Shown here piece after piece: positions 16,131-24,175 of a stretch of 64,000 nucleotides of DNA (the first letter of the stretch is position 1; every line of letters starts with the position of its first letter). The stretch is from a virus, in the IMG/VR virus record IMGVR_UViG_3300031963_013791, positions 44,664 through 108,663 of that record. One strand, 5' to 3'. Under the pieces are notes generated by a model, which was given only the letters and a program-made list of their open reading frames with translations, did not search any database and was not told the DNA's origin. The translations under genes and the position numbers were made by a program.

Positions 16131-16246
16131 AACTTTTCTACTGTAATTTTAACTTTACCTGATGACACTAATTCAATTACCTTCATACACTCATTCCAGT
16201 TTTTACAACCGCTTAAATCAACTTTAATTATGTTTTTCTTTTTCAT
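16127..16246 (-). CDS. Small protein, 39 aa
   Basis: MKKKNIIKVDLSGCKNWNEC followed by a short helix and strand. Its stop overlaps the next ATG in an ATGA, which supports translation. Two Cys residues. Function unknown. Confidence 0.58.
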   Translation of the reverse strand: MKKKNIIKVDLSGCKNWNECMKVIELVSSGKVKITVEKL

Positions 16247-16280
16247 GATGTGTTTTATTTATTTTAAATAAATTATACTT

Positions 16281-16589
16281 TTAATTTCCCCCAGTTCTTT
16301 GACGACGAATTTCGCTTTTTTTAATTTTTCGTGTTTCTTTTGTTACTGCTGGATGATACAATTCACCTCTTTTGCCCGGACGAACATATTTTGGACCATT
16401 TTTACCCTTATTCGGACGATAATTCTTTTTCTTAGAGAATTTTACCACATTCTTGGATTGATATGTAGATAACCCAGATTGCGGAGTAAAACAGGAGGTA
16501 ATTAATAAAAACCCCAATAACAATAAACAAAAACATTTAATGTTATACCATAAAAAAGATTCTTCTTTTTGTTTAAATAAAATTTTCAT
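16281..16589 (-). CDS. Basic secreted or lipid-anchored protein, 102 aa
   Basis: An N-terminal hydrophobic segment ends in LLITSCF, a plausible lipobox, preceded by 14 polar residues. The mature part is strongly basic (KFSKKKNYRPNKGKNGPKY, RKIKKSEIRRQRTGGN) and probably disordered. It may bind nucleic acid or a negatively charged surface. A start further inside would give a more usual signal peptide. Confidence 0.66.
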   Translation of the reverse strand: MKILFKQKEESFLWYNIKCFCLLLLGFLLITSCFTPQSGLSTYQSKNVVKFSKKKNYRPNKGKNGPKYVRPGKRGELYHPAVTKETRKIKKSEIRRQRTGGN

Positions 16590-16615
16590 GCAATTAAAAT
16601 TTAATTTGATTTTCT

Positions 16616-17218
16616 TTAATTTATTACATTATCCGAACGATTTATAATTTTTTTTATAATTTTTGTTGGAGCATTTTCCGGATTTAACTTATCAATTATT
16701 TCAAAATGGTCAATTAAGGAACCTACGAATGGTTTTAATGTTCCTTTTGACATTTTTTCTTCCAGTTGTGAATTTCTGTATCCACCTTCATGTGTAGGTG
16801 TTAATATCCCCTTTTTGAAATGCTCTTCTAATTGAACGGACACCACCTCCACCACCCCCACTTCCATCACAGGTGGTGTCAATACCCCCTTTTTGAAATG
16901 CTCTTCTATTCCGTGCAGTGGCTTGAAACTGAAATGAAAAGGTGTCAATACCTCATTTTTTAAATGCTCTTCTAGTAAATCTGAGATCATATCGTTGATT
17001 TGCATGTTGTTATATCCAAACTCTAATTCAAATAAAGACCATACCTTTGTATATTTACAATATAAATAATTGTTTTTCCAATCCTGCTCGAATAAAACCT
17101 CTCCTTCTGAAACCATAAATATAGATTCAGGATAACGATCCCATGTCATCCATTCACACGAGTTCCATAATTTTAAAAACTCGTATTCAGCATCAGTTCT
17201 TATTTCAGTTAACAACAT
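16616..17218 (-). CDS. Protein with four LEEHxKKGxLTP repeats, 200 aa
   Basis: The N-terminal 85 residues look globular (WNSCEWMTWDRYPESIFM). Then comes a short motif four times: LEEHLKNEVLTPF, IEEHFKKGVLTPP, LEEHFKKGILTPT and LEEKMSKGTLKPF, spaced 20-35 residues apart. A related ending (KGNFKPL) is seen in the gene at 19035. The repeats also show in the DNA. Function unknown; a peptide-recognition or interaction role is possible. It shares one base with the next gene. Confidence 0.76.
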   Translation of the reverse strand: MLLTEIRTDAEYEFLKLWNSCEWMTWDRYPESIFMVSEGEVLFEQDWKNNYLYCKYTKVWSLFELEFGYNNMQINDMISDLLEEHLKNEVLTPFHFSFKPLHGIEEHFKKGVLTPPVMEVGVVEVVSVQLEEHFKKGILTPTHEGGYRNSQLEEKMSKGTLKPFVGSLIDHFEIIDKLNPENAPTKIIKKIINRSDNVIN

Positions 17219-17526
17219 TATTGTTTTAAATGATTAACAACACCATCAGAATCAGGTTTACCCCAATTCCTCTGATAATTTATTTTCATCTTTTCATCTA
17301 TGCAATCACAAATATCTTCGTAACTCATTCCGTCAGCAGCTGCTGCACCAAATAACAATAAAAAACAATCAGCGAACTCCAAACTCCTGTTTTCAGACCT
17401 ATCCTTTAAATCAGAAATTAATTCCTCTAATTCCTGCTTTAAATGTGAGATCTTTGACAAAGAAGTCGATTTACTGAAAGTTTTTTTCTGCCATTCAGTT
17501 ATTTCTATAAACTGATCTTTCCTCAT
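17218..17526 (-). CDS. dATP/dGTP pyrophosphohydrolase-like protein (DUF550/MazG-like)
   Basis: 102 aa with the all-alpha NTP pyrophosphohydrolase pattern: LKQELEELISDL followed by EFADCFLLLFGAA (the ExxE...ExxD metal site), and the ending NYQRNWGKPDSDGVVNHL that I know from the phage DUF550 family. It would hydrolyse dNTPs to dNMP and pyrophosphate, altering nucleotide pools during infection. Related enzymes in phages with 2-aminoadenine DNA remove dATP and dGTP, but no PurZ or partner polymerase is visible here. Confidence 0.85.
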   Translation of the reverse strand: MRKDQFIEITEWQKKTFSKSTSLSKISHLKQELEELISDLKDRSENRSLEFADCFLLLFGAAAADGMSYEDICDCIDEKMKINYQRNWGKPDSDGVVNHLKQ

Positions 17527-17532
17527 ATTGTA

Positions 17533-17850
17533 TCATAAACCATCTAATTTTGTTTTGAATTTCTTGTCCCCGAATGTTACAGATTTGAAACCTCCTCGTG
17601 GACCTCTTTCTATTTCTGTAATTGGACCATATAAGTGTATCGCCTCTTCAGCAGTTAAGTTTCTGGTTATTAAAAACCAATTTGGATAAACACATTTTAA
17701 ACCACCAAATTTTGATAATGAAGAAAATCGCTCCTCTCCAATATGGCTTGTGATTCTAAATCCCCAACTTATAGTTTCTCCACTATAAGAATCATAAATC
17801 ATTGGTCCAAATGAAGATAAACAATCTTCAAATCCTTCAGGTTTGTTCAT
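17533..17850 (-). CDS. Hypothetical protein, 105 aa
   Basis: MNKPEGFEDCLSSFGPMIY, then GFRITSHIGEERFSS, NLTAEEAIHLYGPI and RGGFKSVTFG. The AEEAIxLYG and PRGGFKSVTFG elements suggest a conserved phage family, but I cannot name it. Soluble. Confidence 0.75.
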   Translation of the reverse strand: MNKPEGFEDCLSSFGPMIYDSYSGETISWGFRITSHIGEERFSSLSKFGGLKCVYPNWFLITRNLTAEEAIHLYGPITEIERGPRGGFKSVTFGDKKFKTKLDGL

Positions 17851-17861
17851 GGTTTTTTCTT

Positions 17862-18452
17862 TTATTTTATGAATATATCCGTTTCAGAAGATTTTCCTCT
17901 AGTATCAGTATAGTCGAAATTCTTCTCTAATTTTTCTCCTTTGAAATATATTTCCTCAAGAATATCTATTTCTCCTTCCGGAGTATTTATGTAATTGTCT
18001 AGATAATCAAAATCCTCGATTTTGGGAACTTCATCTGATTCAAATTCACAACCATATATTTGACCCTTGTTACTGTCAGAGGCAAACAAAATATAATCGT
18101 GACCACAAGTTTCAGGATCAGCATCATACTCTTCCCTTTCAACTTCCTCAAATTTCTCAGAATCGTGATTTATATCACACAATTTAAATGATAAGACTTC
18201 AACATCATTCTCATCCAAAACACTGAAATAAGTGTCGTTTTCATATAAAAACGCACAGGAAATAGTAAAATGGTTAGTATCCCATCGGAAATAATCCTCT
18301 AAGATATATTCAAGCTCATCCATCATATCATGGAAACTTTCAAAATCATTTTCTTCTTTGGAAGAAATTATTTCGTCATACTCATCCTGAGTTAAAGAAT
18401 GTGCAGAAGCCTCAAGTTCCCAACCAGATAAAATCAATTTATATTTTGCCAT
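17862..18452 (-). CDS. Acidic hypothetical protein, 196 aa
   Basis: Very acidic, with Asp/Glu-rich stretches (EVEREEYDADPETCGHDY). Begins MAKYKLILSGWELEA and ends in a Lys/Asp tail. Soluble. An acidic charge pattern of this kind occurs in DNA mimics, but the fold is unknown and I make no such claim. Confidence 0.72.
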   Translation of the reverse strand: MAKYKLILSGWELEASAHSLTQDEYDEIISSKEENDFESFHDMMDELEYILEDYFRWDTNHFTISCAFLYENDTYFSVLDENDVEVLSFKLCDINHDSEKFEEVEREEYDADPETCGHDYILFASDSNKGQIYGCEFESDEVPKIEDFDYLDNYINTPEGEIDILEEIYFKGEKLEKNFDYTDTRGKSSETDIFIK

Positions 18453-18483
18453 TTTTTTGTAGTTTTTTTATTTATAAATTATT

Positions 18484-18819
18484 TTAATCTTCATCTTCTT
18501 CATCATCCTCATCTTCCTCTCTGTTATTTTGCACCAAATCCTCTTCAGTCAATTCCTCAATAACAGTTTGACTGGATTCGTTGTAATATCTATTCCATTC
18601 TTCCTCCGCATACATCACCTCATCCTCTAAATTAGCAGAGTATTCTGAATTAACCGCTTTCATTTTAGAAATATTCTCTTCTACATATTTTTTCATCTCC
18701 TCTATATTCATACCTTTTAATTCTGGATGCGTATCCTCATTAACAATTACCGCATATTTTTGCGTAAAATGAGTTTCTGTTTCCGTAAAATAAACTTTTA
18801 ATGAAGGTTTCTTTTCCAT
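18484..18819 (-). CDS. Acidic protein with Asp/Glu tail, 111 aa
   Basis: N-terminal half resembles a beta-rich domain (VYFTETETHFTQKYAVIV); the C-terminal 12 residues are only Asp and Glu apart from one Asn and Arg. Probably soluble; acidic tails are common in histone-like or DNA-protein partners. Function unknown. Confidence 0.68.
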   Translation of the reverse strand: MEKKPSLKVYFTETETHFTQKYAVIVNEDTHPELKGMNIEEMKKYVEENISKMKAVNSEYSANLEDEVMYAEEEWNRYYNESSQTVIEELTEEDLVQNNREEDEDDEEDED

Positions 18820-18840
18820 GTATTTGACTTTTTGTTTGTT

Positions 18841-19017
18841 TTATTTTTTAATTTCATAAGTAGGGCCACCACCAACATCTCTGGTCCAATGATCATCATT
18901 GTCGTCTATTTCACCATCCATAACGATTTGTAAAGCCTCTTCCTCAGATTCTGCCTCTACTGTGTAAGTAACATACTCAATTAATTGAGTTTTTCCGATA
19001 ATAGTGTAAGTTTTCAT
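18841..19017 (-). CDS. Small acidic protein, 58 aa
   Basis: MKTYTIIGKTQLIEYVTYTV is followed by AESEEEALQIV and DDNDDHW. The VEAxSEEEAL pattern is typical of a small phage family with one strand-helix unit. Gaps of 17 and 21 bases separate it from neighbours. Confidence 0.62.
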   Translation of the reverse strand: MKTYTIIGKTQLIEYVTYTVEAESEEEALQIVMDGEIDDNDDHWTRDVGGGPTYEIKK

Positions 19018-19034
19018 TTTATAAAATTATTTTT

Positions 19035-19391
19035 TTATAATGGTTTAAAATTTCCTTTAGCATATTCAATTTTTAACATAGAGGAATTCAATTCCCCCCA
19101 ACACATAATTTCTAACCTCTCCTTGTCTTTATTGTCTTCATAATTATTAATTATCATATCTATCGCTTCCATAACTTCATATTCACTTAAATCATTGTTT
19201 TTTACCATTTCGTCAAAATCAAAATGAGAAAGCCAAAAAATCTTCTTTTCGTTATCAATCTGAAAATAACAATGCTCACCCCAAAATAGAAAAACACTAT
19301 CTGGGTAATATTCATTTGCCATCTTCTTGCATCCAGATAATAATTCTTTAAATGCAAACTCAAATGGACAACCCATCTCTTCAAGAATCAT
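19035..19391 (-). CDS. Hypothetical protein, 118 aa
   Basis: Acidic, starting MILEEMGCPFEFAFKEL. The motif SDYEVMEAIDMIINNYEDN is helical, and the C-terminus LKIEYAKGNFKPL resembles the repeat unit of the gene at 16616. Soluble; not recognised. An overlapping smaller frame is a shadow. Confidence 0.72.
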   Translation of the reverse strand: MILEEMGCPFEFAFKELLSGCKKMANEYYPDSVFLFWGEHCYFQIDNEKKIFWLSHFDFDEMVKNNDLSEYEVMEAIDMIINNYEDNKDKERLEIMCWGELNSSMLKIEYAKGNFKPL

Positions 19392-19401
19392 ATCGTTATT
19401 T

Positions 19402-19707
19402 TTAATCTAATTTTTCCGTCCCAATAAGAAAACTCCTGATTTTCATGTTCATCGTGTCACCATCTACCGTATCAATATATAAAACATAATCGTCCTTTAT
19501 ATCTATTACCTTGTAATACCTGATATAAGGTTTCTCAAAAGGATTATCCTCATTATAAGAATATTTGTACAGATCATCTATCTTTAAATCGTTTCGTTCT
19601 TTGACTGGCTTAAATATGAAAAACCATGATCCGATTATAAAAATACATGAAAATACCATTAAGAATATTTTCGCATTCAAACTAAGATTATTATTATTTT
19701 TTTCCAT
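19402..19707 (-). CDS. Single-pass membrane protein, 101 aa
   Basis: Signal-anchor near the N-terminus (AKIFLMVFSCIFIIGSWFF), then a soluble domain with YKVIDIKDDYVLYIDTVDGDT. Topology with the C-terminal domain outside is likely. Follows a secreted protein gene; a small envelope cluster is suggested. Confidence 0.72.
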   Translation of the reverse strand: MEKNNNNLSLNAKIFLMVFSCIFIIGSWFFIFKPVKERNDLKIDDLYKYSYNEDNPFEKPYIRYYKVIDIKDDYVLYIDTVDGDTMNMKIRSFLIGTEKLD

Positions 19708-19731
19708 TTTTTAAAAATTTAATTTTTTTTG

Positions 19732-20106
19732 TTATTCTATTTCTTCTTTACTCATTATCCTTTTACCTACAATTATCAATTTCCACCTCTCTTTGTTTTT
19801 GTCAATGATGTTCCCAGATACATTTCCCCCATCATCCCCAAATACCCTAAACCAAGATGTTACCTCCTGATTGATCTTGATTGATTCATAATACTGTTGA
19901 GTCGTTGGAACCTCGAATATTATCGTGTTGTTTTTTGGATAATTACAGTCATTTTTTTTGACAAATGGAATTACCTCGTAAGTAACCAAGTATTCAGGAG
20001 TGTCAAATCCAATTACCCCAGTAGCAACTTTTTTGGCTTTTTGACCATATAGAAATCCAGAATTCAATAAAAAAATAGCAAAAATTAAATTGATTAACCT
20101 TTTCAT
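19732..20106 (-). CDS. Secreted protein, 124 aa
   Basis: N-terminal signal peptide (LINLIFAIFLLNSGFLYGQ) with likely cleavage after YGQ, as is common in Bacteroidota. The mature part is beta-rich with YLVTYEVIPFVKKND and FGDDGGNVSGNI. No domain recognised. Confidence 0.74.
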   Translation of the reverse strand: MKRLINLIFAIFLLNSGFLYGQKAKKVATGVIGFDTPEYLVTYEVIPFVKKNDCNYPKNNTIIFEVPTTQQYYESIKINQEVTSWFRVFGDDGGNVSGNIIDKNKERWKLIIVGKRIMSKEEIE

Positions 20107-20129
20107 TTCTTAATTTATTTTATTTTAAT

Positions 20130-20402
20130 TTATTTTTTTTTACCCCTAAAATAATTCCAAGCATCCTCAGTACCCCATAGATAAATCTTGTCCTCTATGT
20201 ATTTTAACCTTTTCCTAAACCAAAGCGATAAAAATAACGCTAAAAATGCAATTGCTAAGAAAATAAAGGATTCACCCCCCTTAATATAAAATAGTGACAT
20301 CCCTAATGACCCTAAAATAAAAAACAAGCATAGGTTAATACCTATCTTGTATGGTCTTTTTAGCCTTTTAGCTAAATCATTTAAATCTACTACATTTTTC
20401 AT
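20130..20402 (-). CDS. Two-pass membrane protein, 90 aa
   Basis: Two hydrophobic segments (GINLCLFFILGSLGMSLFYI and FIFLAIAFLALFLSLWF) between basic ends. The linker contains KGGES. Function unknown; lies within the envelope-type gene cluster of 19.4-21.2 kb. Confidence 0.7.
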   Translation of the reverse strand: MKNVVDLNDLAKRLKRPYKIGINLCLFFILGSLGMSLFYIKGGESFIFLAIAFLALFLSLWFRKRLKYIEDKIYLWGTEDAWNYFRGKKK

Positions 20403-20439
20403 TTCTATATAAAAACTTTAAATTATTTGTCTACCCCCC

Positions 20440-21249
20440 CTAATAACAATACTGATCGTATAAATCCATATACTCAGATTTAACATCAATGTAATTACTC
20501 TTCTCTAAAAATGCCTTTGGCATCCTCATCCATACATTCTTTTCAATATAAGGAGCCTTTACATACCACTTCCTTTTCTTTAAAATCGCCCCATAAAACA
20601 TTATATAGGAATTTGCCTTCTGAATATATTCAACCCTATCTATATTCAATAATTCATAATTACGAATCTTCTCCACAGTCCTTTTCTCACAATCCAATTC
20701 TATATCTATACAGGATTTGATTATCTTATGGATTTCCCAACCCTGTAACTCCTTACCATTTATCCACTCTTCCAGTAAATCATATACATCCTTTCCCGCT
20801 AATTGACCATTTGACCATATAGAAGATTTTCCTAACCACTGATCCATATGACAAGACTCATGTAATAAAATCAATAACCAATCCTGTTTTGAACCACCAA
20901 CAGCTAATCCCAATTCCGGTTGATTCCCATTCTCGTCACCCATGAAATATCCAGATACCATCATTTTACCATCAGGTGGATATCCTATCTTTTCCTCGTT
21001 GGAAATATTGAATTTGACCCCATGTGACTTTGCCGTGAAATAAATGTTCTTGATGACTTCTTTTTCACCCATCTCAAGTCTGTCCCAATTCCTGTTATCT
21101 ATCTTTAATTCCAAACGTAATCGCTCCTCCCAAGAAAATAATTTCGAGAATACCCCACCTATTCCATGAACAGTGTATATATCCCATGATAGATAAATTA
21201 AACTACCAACTATTAATATTACCAGTAATATAAAGAAATTCATATCCAT
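20440..21249 (-). CDS. Membrane-anchored zinc metallopeptidase-like protein
   Basis: 269 aa. An N-terminal anchor (MNFFILLVILIVGSLIYLSW) is followed by a domain with LLHESCHMDQW (about residues 128-138), a clear HExxH zinc site of the gluzincin or SprT-like type. A third ligand may be the Glu of EWINGKELQGWE some 30 residues on. The catalytic domain would face the periplasm if the anchor is a signal-anchor. A second ATG (two codons in) is also possible. Such proteins are known in phages as structural or lysis-linked peptidases, but nothing here fixes the substrate. Confidence 0.78.
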   Translation of the reverse strand: MDMNFFILLVILIVGSLIYLSWDIYTVHGIGGVFSKLFSWEERLRLELKIDNRNWDRLEMGEKEVIKNIYFTAKSHGVKFNISNEEKIGYPPDGKMMVSGYFMGDENGNQPELGLAVGGSKQDWLLILLHESCHMDQWLGKSSIWSNGQLAGKDVYDLLEEWINGKELQGWEIHKIIKSCIDIELDCEKRTVEKIRNYELLNIDRVEYIQKANSYIMFYGAILKKRKWYVKAPYIEKNVWMRMPKAFLEKSNYIDVKSEYMDLYDQYCY

Positions 21250-21318
21250 AACCCCTTTTTTATTTTTTTAATAATTTATAATTTCTTTTATTAAGGACAA
21301 ATATAATAATTATTTTAA

Positions 21319-22125
21319 TTATTTCGCAACTTGGTCAAAAACCAATTCATAATTGTGAAAGAAAAATTCCATGTTCCTCCCACTTACCACATCGAATATC
21401 CTTTTAATATCCCCATCGAATTCCCCCTCAATTACCGCAGACTCCAATCCAATCTCCGCTTGGTTTAATACAACCCTTAGAAATTCATCGAACTTGTCGC
21501 AAAATGAGTCAAAGTCATTGATGTCCTCCATACCCATTTTTACTTGGAATAACATAGAACTCCCAAATACCATCAGACCAAACGGATCAGTCAAAATGTG
21601 GTTCTTGTAACAATTGTACTTTGACCCCTTGTGAATTACCGGATTGTACTTCATAAGATCCTTTAAAGGACTTTGAAACGATTCTATGTTGTAAATATTC
21701 GTACCCAACTTATATAGAAACTCGTTTATTAAACCACCCAATACCTCGTCCCTCATGGCGTAAACCGCTTCCTCAGTATTGTAAACTCCACCCTTCTGAT
21801 ATAATTCCGTGTCCTTGAAAATATAACTGAAAAGGTTCTCATCCCCCTTATTTACCCGGTTCTCGAAATTCCTTAAGAAACCCTCGTGTGCTGCCAAAAT
21901 TGATGTATTGATTATTTCCTTACTGATTCCCTCAAAGTGAACCTTCTTGGTGATCTCTGCCCTTTTGTAATATGACAAAGCATGAATGTAATTACTCATC
22001 TCCAGATCGTTCTGAGCAGCATACAGAAAACTACCCGAACTAAAACTTCTGTAAAAAGCTAGTAACTCCTCGCCAGTCCATTTTTTTGATTCCTGCTCCA
22101 TTTGGTAATTTGTCTCCTTCTTCAT
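21319..22125 (-). CDS. Hypothetical protein, 268 aa
   Basis: All-alpha in appearance. Distinctive segments are SGSFLYAAQNDLEMSNYIHALSY and FGSSMLFQVKMGMEDINDFD. No signal or membrane segment. The frame can be extended by 16 codons to a GTG start, which would begin within a few bases of the DnaA box; I preferred the ATG. It is the first gene of the left block and borders the large non-coding region. Confidence 0.78.
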   Translation of the reverse strand: MKKETNYQMEQESKKWTGEELLAFYRSFSSGSFLYAAQNDLEMSNYIHALSYYKRAEITKKVHFEGISKEIINTSILAAHEGFLRNFENRVNKGDENLFSYIFKDTELYQKGGVYNTEEAVYAMRDEVLGGLINEFLYKLGTNIYNIESFQSPLKDLMKYNPVIHKGSKYNCYKNHILTDPFGLMVFGSSMLFQVKMGMEDINDFDSFCDKFDEFLRVVLNQAEIGLESAVIEGEFDGDIKRIFDVVSGRNMEFFFHNYELVFDQVAK

Positions 22126-22185
22126 AATTTGTTTTAAATATTTGTTTCGTATTTGAACGTATTTTTTATTCACAAAGTTACAAAC

Positions 22186-22194
22186 TTATCCACA
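22186..22194 (+). promoter_or_regulatory. Perfect DnaA box
   Basis: TTATCCACA matches the 9-base DnaA consensus exactly. It lies at the left edge of the candidate origin, 61 bases upstream of the ATG of the 268-aa gene. Only this perfect copy was noticed. Confidence 0.6.
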
Positions 22195-22196
22195 CC

Positions 22197-22637
22197 TCAG
22201 GGAGAGATAGATATACACAGGGAGAAGTTGATATCCATAGGGAGAACTATACTTTTTAATTTAAAAGTTATTTGACCATCTATTTATCCGAATTTATTCC
22301 TGATCTATTTTTTTTAATTAATTTATTTTTTTTGAATTAATTCGTATTGGTATTTGACTTTGAATTAATTTATTTATTAATTCTTTTTTGTGGGGAGAGC
22401 TAAGCTTTGTTTTTTTTATTTAATTAATTTATTTAATTATTTTTTTACCGATGATTTTAATTAAAGAATTAATTTTATTATTGTTTGTTTTGGTATTTTA
22501 CTATGGGGAGAACTTATAATTTATTTATTATTTTATTTAATTTATTTGACCAATTTTTTTTGACCAAAAAATGCAGGTTTGAATTCCGTCTACATTCTTC
22601 TCAACCATCGATTTTTTGCTGTTTTGGATAGGGAGAA
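22197..22637 (+). repeat. Cluster of GGGAGA motifs
   Basis: Six rightward copies of GGGAGA within about 440 bases (CAGGGAGAGA, CAGGGAGAAG, TAGGGAGAAC, GGGGAGAGC, GGGGAGAAC, TAGGGAGAAG). In a sequence this AT-rich a cluster is not expected. The same motif continues on this strand at lower density to the right end of the window. Confidence 0.6.
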
Positions 22638-23285
22638 GTATAGACATGCTGGAATTTAACCTAATGATCGATTTTTTGTGGGATACAGTGGTAAAATGTG
22701 GGATAAAGTACTCAAAAAAATGTAGATATAGTTCACTTAATTTTTTAAATACATTTTTTTCAACTCTGTACATTTTTTTTTCTAATTTTTTTCCCAGAAA
22801 ATTCTCAACCAATTATGTGAAAGTCAAATACTTAAGTCAAATACCAAATTAATTTTTAATTTAATTTGTTGATAATCAGTCAAATACCTCAAAAAACAAT
22901 AGAAACTTTTAAATTTAAAAGAAACTTTTAGATTTAAAATTGGAATTTAACGATGGTCTTTGACTGTGGTAATAATTTTAAATTAAAAATTTTAAATTAA
23001 AAGTGGGGGAATGTGGGAATTTTAAATTAAAAAAAACTTTTAATTTGGACTTTGACTGTAGGTAATTTTAAATTTAAAAAGCTGATATATTTTTAATTAA
23101 AAAAATAATTAAATTAAAATAAATTTTAAATTTAAAAAGGGGCTGTTGTTTAACCTGAGGGTTTTAAAATTAAACAAAAGATAAGGGGTTAAAAAACAAC
23201 TGTTTGTGGTATTAGATAAATCCAAAAAAAGGGTGTCTTATAATTTACATTATGTTAAATGAATTAGAAAAATCCAACCAATAAA

Positions 23286-23322
23286 AAATCCCCAGTGGGT
23301 CAAAGACCAAACACCGGGGATT
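23286..23322 (-). terminator. Rho-independent terminator
   Basis: AATCCCC and GGGGATT arms around a loop with an inner GGTC/GACC pairing, followed on the minus strand by a T run. It ends the two-gene unit at 23343-23992 and insulates the non-coding region. Confidence 0.7.
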
Positions 23323-23342
23323 AAGGAAGGGGGGCTTATTAA

Positions 23343-23777
23343 TTAATCTTGTGATTTAAATTCTTCTGACTCTTTTAAATCTATTCGGATCTTTTGAGTT
23401 TTGTTTACGGTTTCCAGAAAAAGATTCCAAGTTTTGGTTCCGGAGTTCCGGGTATTCATAAAATGCTTTTCAGTGATCTGATCCACGAAATAAAAATCAG
23501 ATGAAATTTTACGAAGGATGTTCTTTAACCTAGAGAACATAATTTGTTTTTGTCTGGAATCTGGGTTGGATAGAAAATCTTCTATATAATTTAAAAGTTC
23601 TTCTACTGTCAAATTCCCTTCAGTAAAGGTTGGGATTTTTTCCCCGTTAAGCCAAGCGACTCTTTTTGCAGCTTCTAGTTTTGAGTGGAAATTTGACTCT
23701 TCGATCCATTTTCCTACCGGGGTATAAAAACCTACAGTCCAAGTCCCATGAGCTTTTTCATAATAGATATATTTCAT
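23343..23777 (-). CDS. Hypothetical protein, 144 aa
   Basis: Starts MKYIYYEKAHGTWTVGFYTP, with a Trp-containing beta segment, then a helical middle (NLTVEELLNYIEDFL) and a Lys/Glu-rich end. Shares a base with its upstream partner (23777), so both are translated from one message under a class-2 promoter. Not recognised. Confidence 0.72.
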   Translation of the reverse strand: MKYIYYEKAHGTWTVGFYTPVGKWIEESNFHSKLEAAKRVAWLNGEKIPTFTEGNLTVEELLNYIEDFLSNPDSRQKQIMFSRLKNILRKISSDFYFVDQITEKHFMNTRNSGTKTWNLFLETVNKTQKIRIDLKESEEFKSQD

Positions 23778-23992
23778 TAGTTATAATTAGGGATGGTAAA
23801 ATACCTCTGAAAGAATTCCGGGGTTACGAGGTCTTTGACAGTACTGAGGTCTTTGACGGTACCTACGAGCATGCCATTTTTTTTGGTGAATATTGATCCC
23901 GCATCAGGAAAACAGTAAACACCATTTTCGTTAAGGGTTGCTATTATTCTTATGAAGAATAGTTCATTTTGTTTTTTTTGTTCCAGTGTCAT
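23777..23992 (-). CDS. Hypothetical protein, 71 aa
   Basis: MTLEQKKQNELFFIRIIATL is helical, followed by GVYCFPDAGSIFTKKNG and a strand-rich end. First gene of a two-gene unit with a 54-base leader from the class-2 promoter. Function unknown. Confidence 0.7.
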   Translation of the reverse strand: MTLEQKKQNELFFIRIIATLNENGVYCFPDAGSIFTKKNGMLVGTVKDLSTVKDLVTPEFFQRYFTIPNYN

Positions 23993-24002
23993 CTTGAATT
24001 TA

Positions 24003-24076
24003 AACGTAAGGGACCTGCGGGAAGTTACAGGTCGATTTAATATTTCAGATATACGATTATTAAAAAATAATTTACA
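24003..24076 (-). promoter_or_regulatory. Class-2 promoter with hairpin leader
   Basis: On the minus strand TGTAA, 16 bases, then CGTATATCT at 24047-24076. The leader that follows forms GACCTG/CAGGTC with a 10-base loop before the start codon of the 71-aa gene. The hairpin could stabilise the message or control translation. Confidence 0.65.
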
Positions 24077-24121
24077 TTTTTGGGTAAAATTTCAGTTGAA
24101 GAAAAAAAATATAATTTTCTT

Positions 24122-24152
24122 AAACCTTTTTTAGTTATATTAGTATTGATTG
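24122..24152 (+). promoter_or_regulatory. Class-1 promoter, rightward copy
   Basis: AAACC, 15 bases, then GTATTGATT (A instead of C before GTATT), 25 bases ahead of the 283-aa gene. This is the only rightward class-1 copy I found and opens the block with the sigma gene. Confidence 0.6.
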
Positions 24153-24175
24153 TAAAGGAAGTAAAAAAACAATAA

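Larger units (their letters stand above)
22174..23342. other. Large AT-rich non-coding region, candidate origin
   Basis: About 1.2 kb with no convincing gene; two frames of 78 and 91 codons in it have low-complexity, unlikely compositions. It contains a perfect DnaA box at its left end, six copies of a GGGAGA motif (three within 50 bases), many TTTAATTTAAA and GTCAAATA repeats and long A/T runs. Left of it all genes read leftward, and the rightward block starts just beyond. These are the features of a replication origin or control region, but no function is shown. Confidence 0.55.

Noticed and set aside
22537-22852. Reading frames of 78-91 codons on both strands in the non-coding region
   Set aside because: Low-complexity, Phe/Lys/Asn-rich products from AT-rich DNA, overlapping on opposite strands, no spacing logic and no similarity to anything I know.
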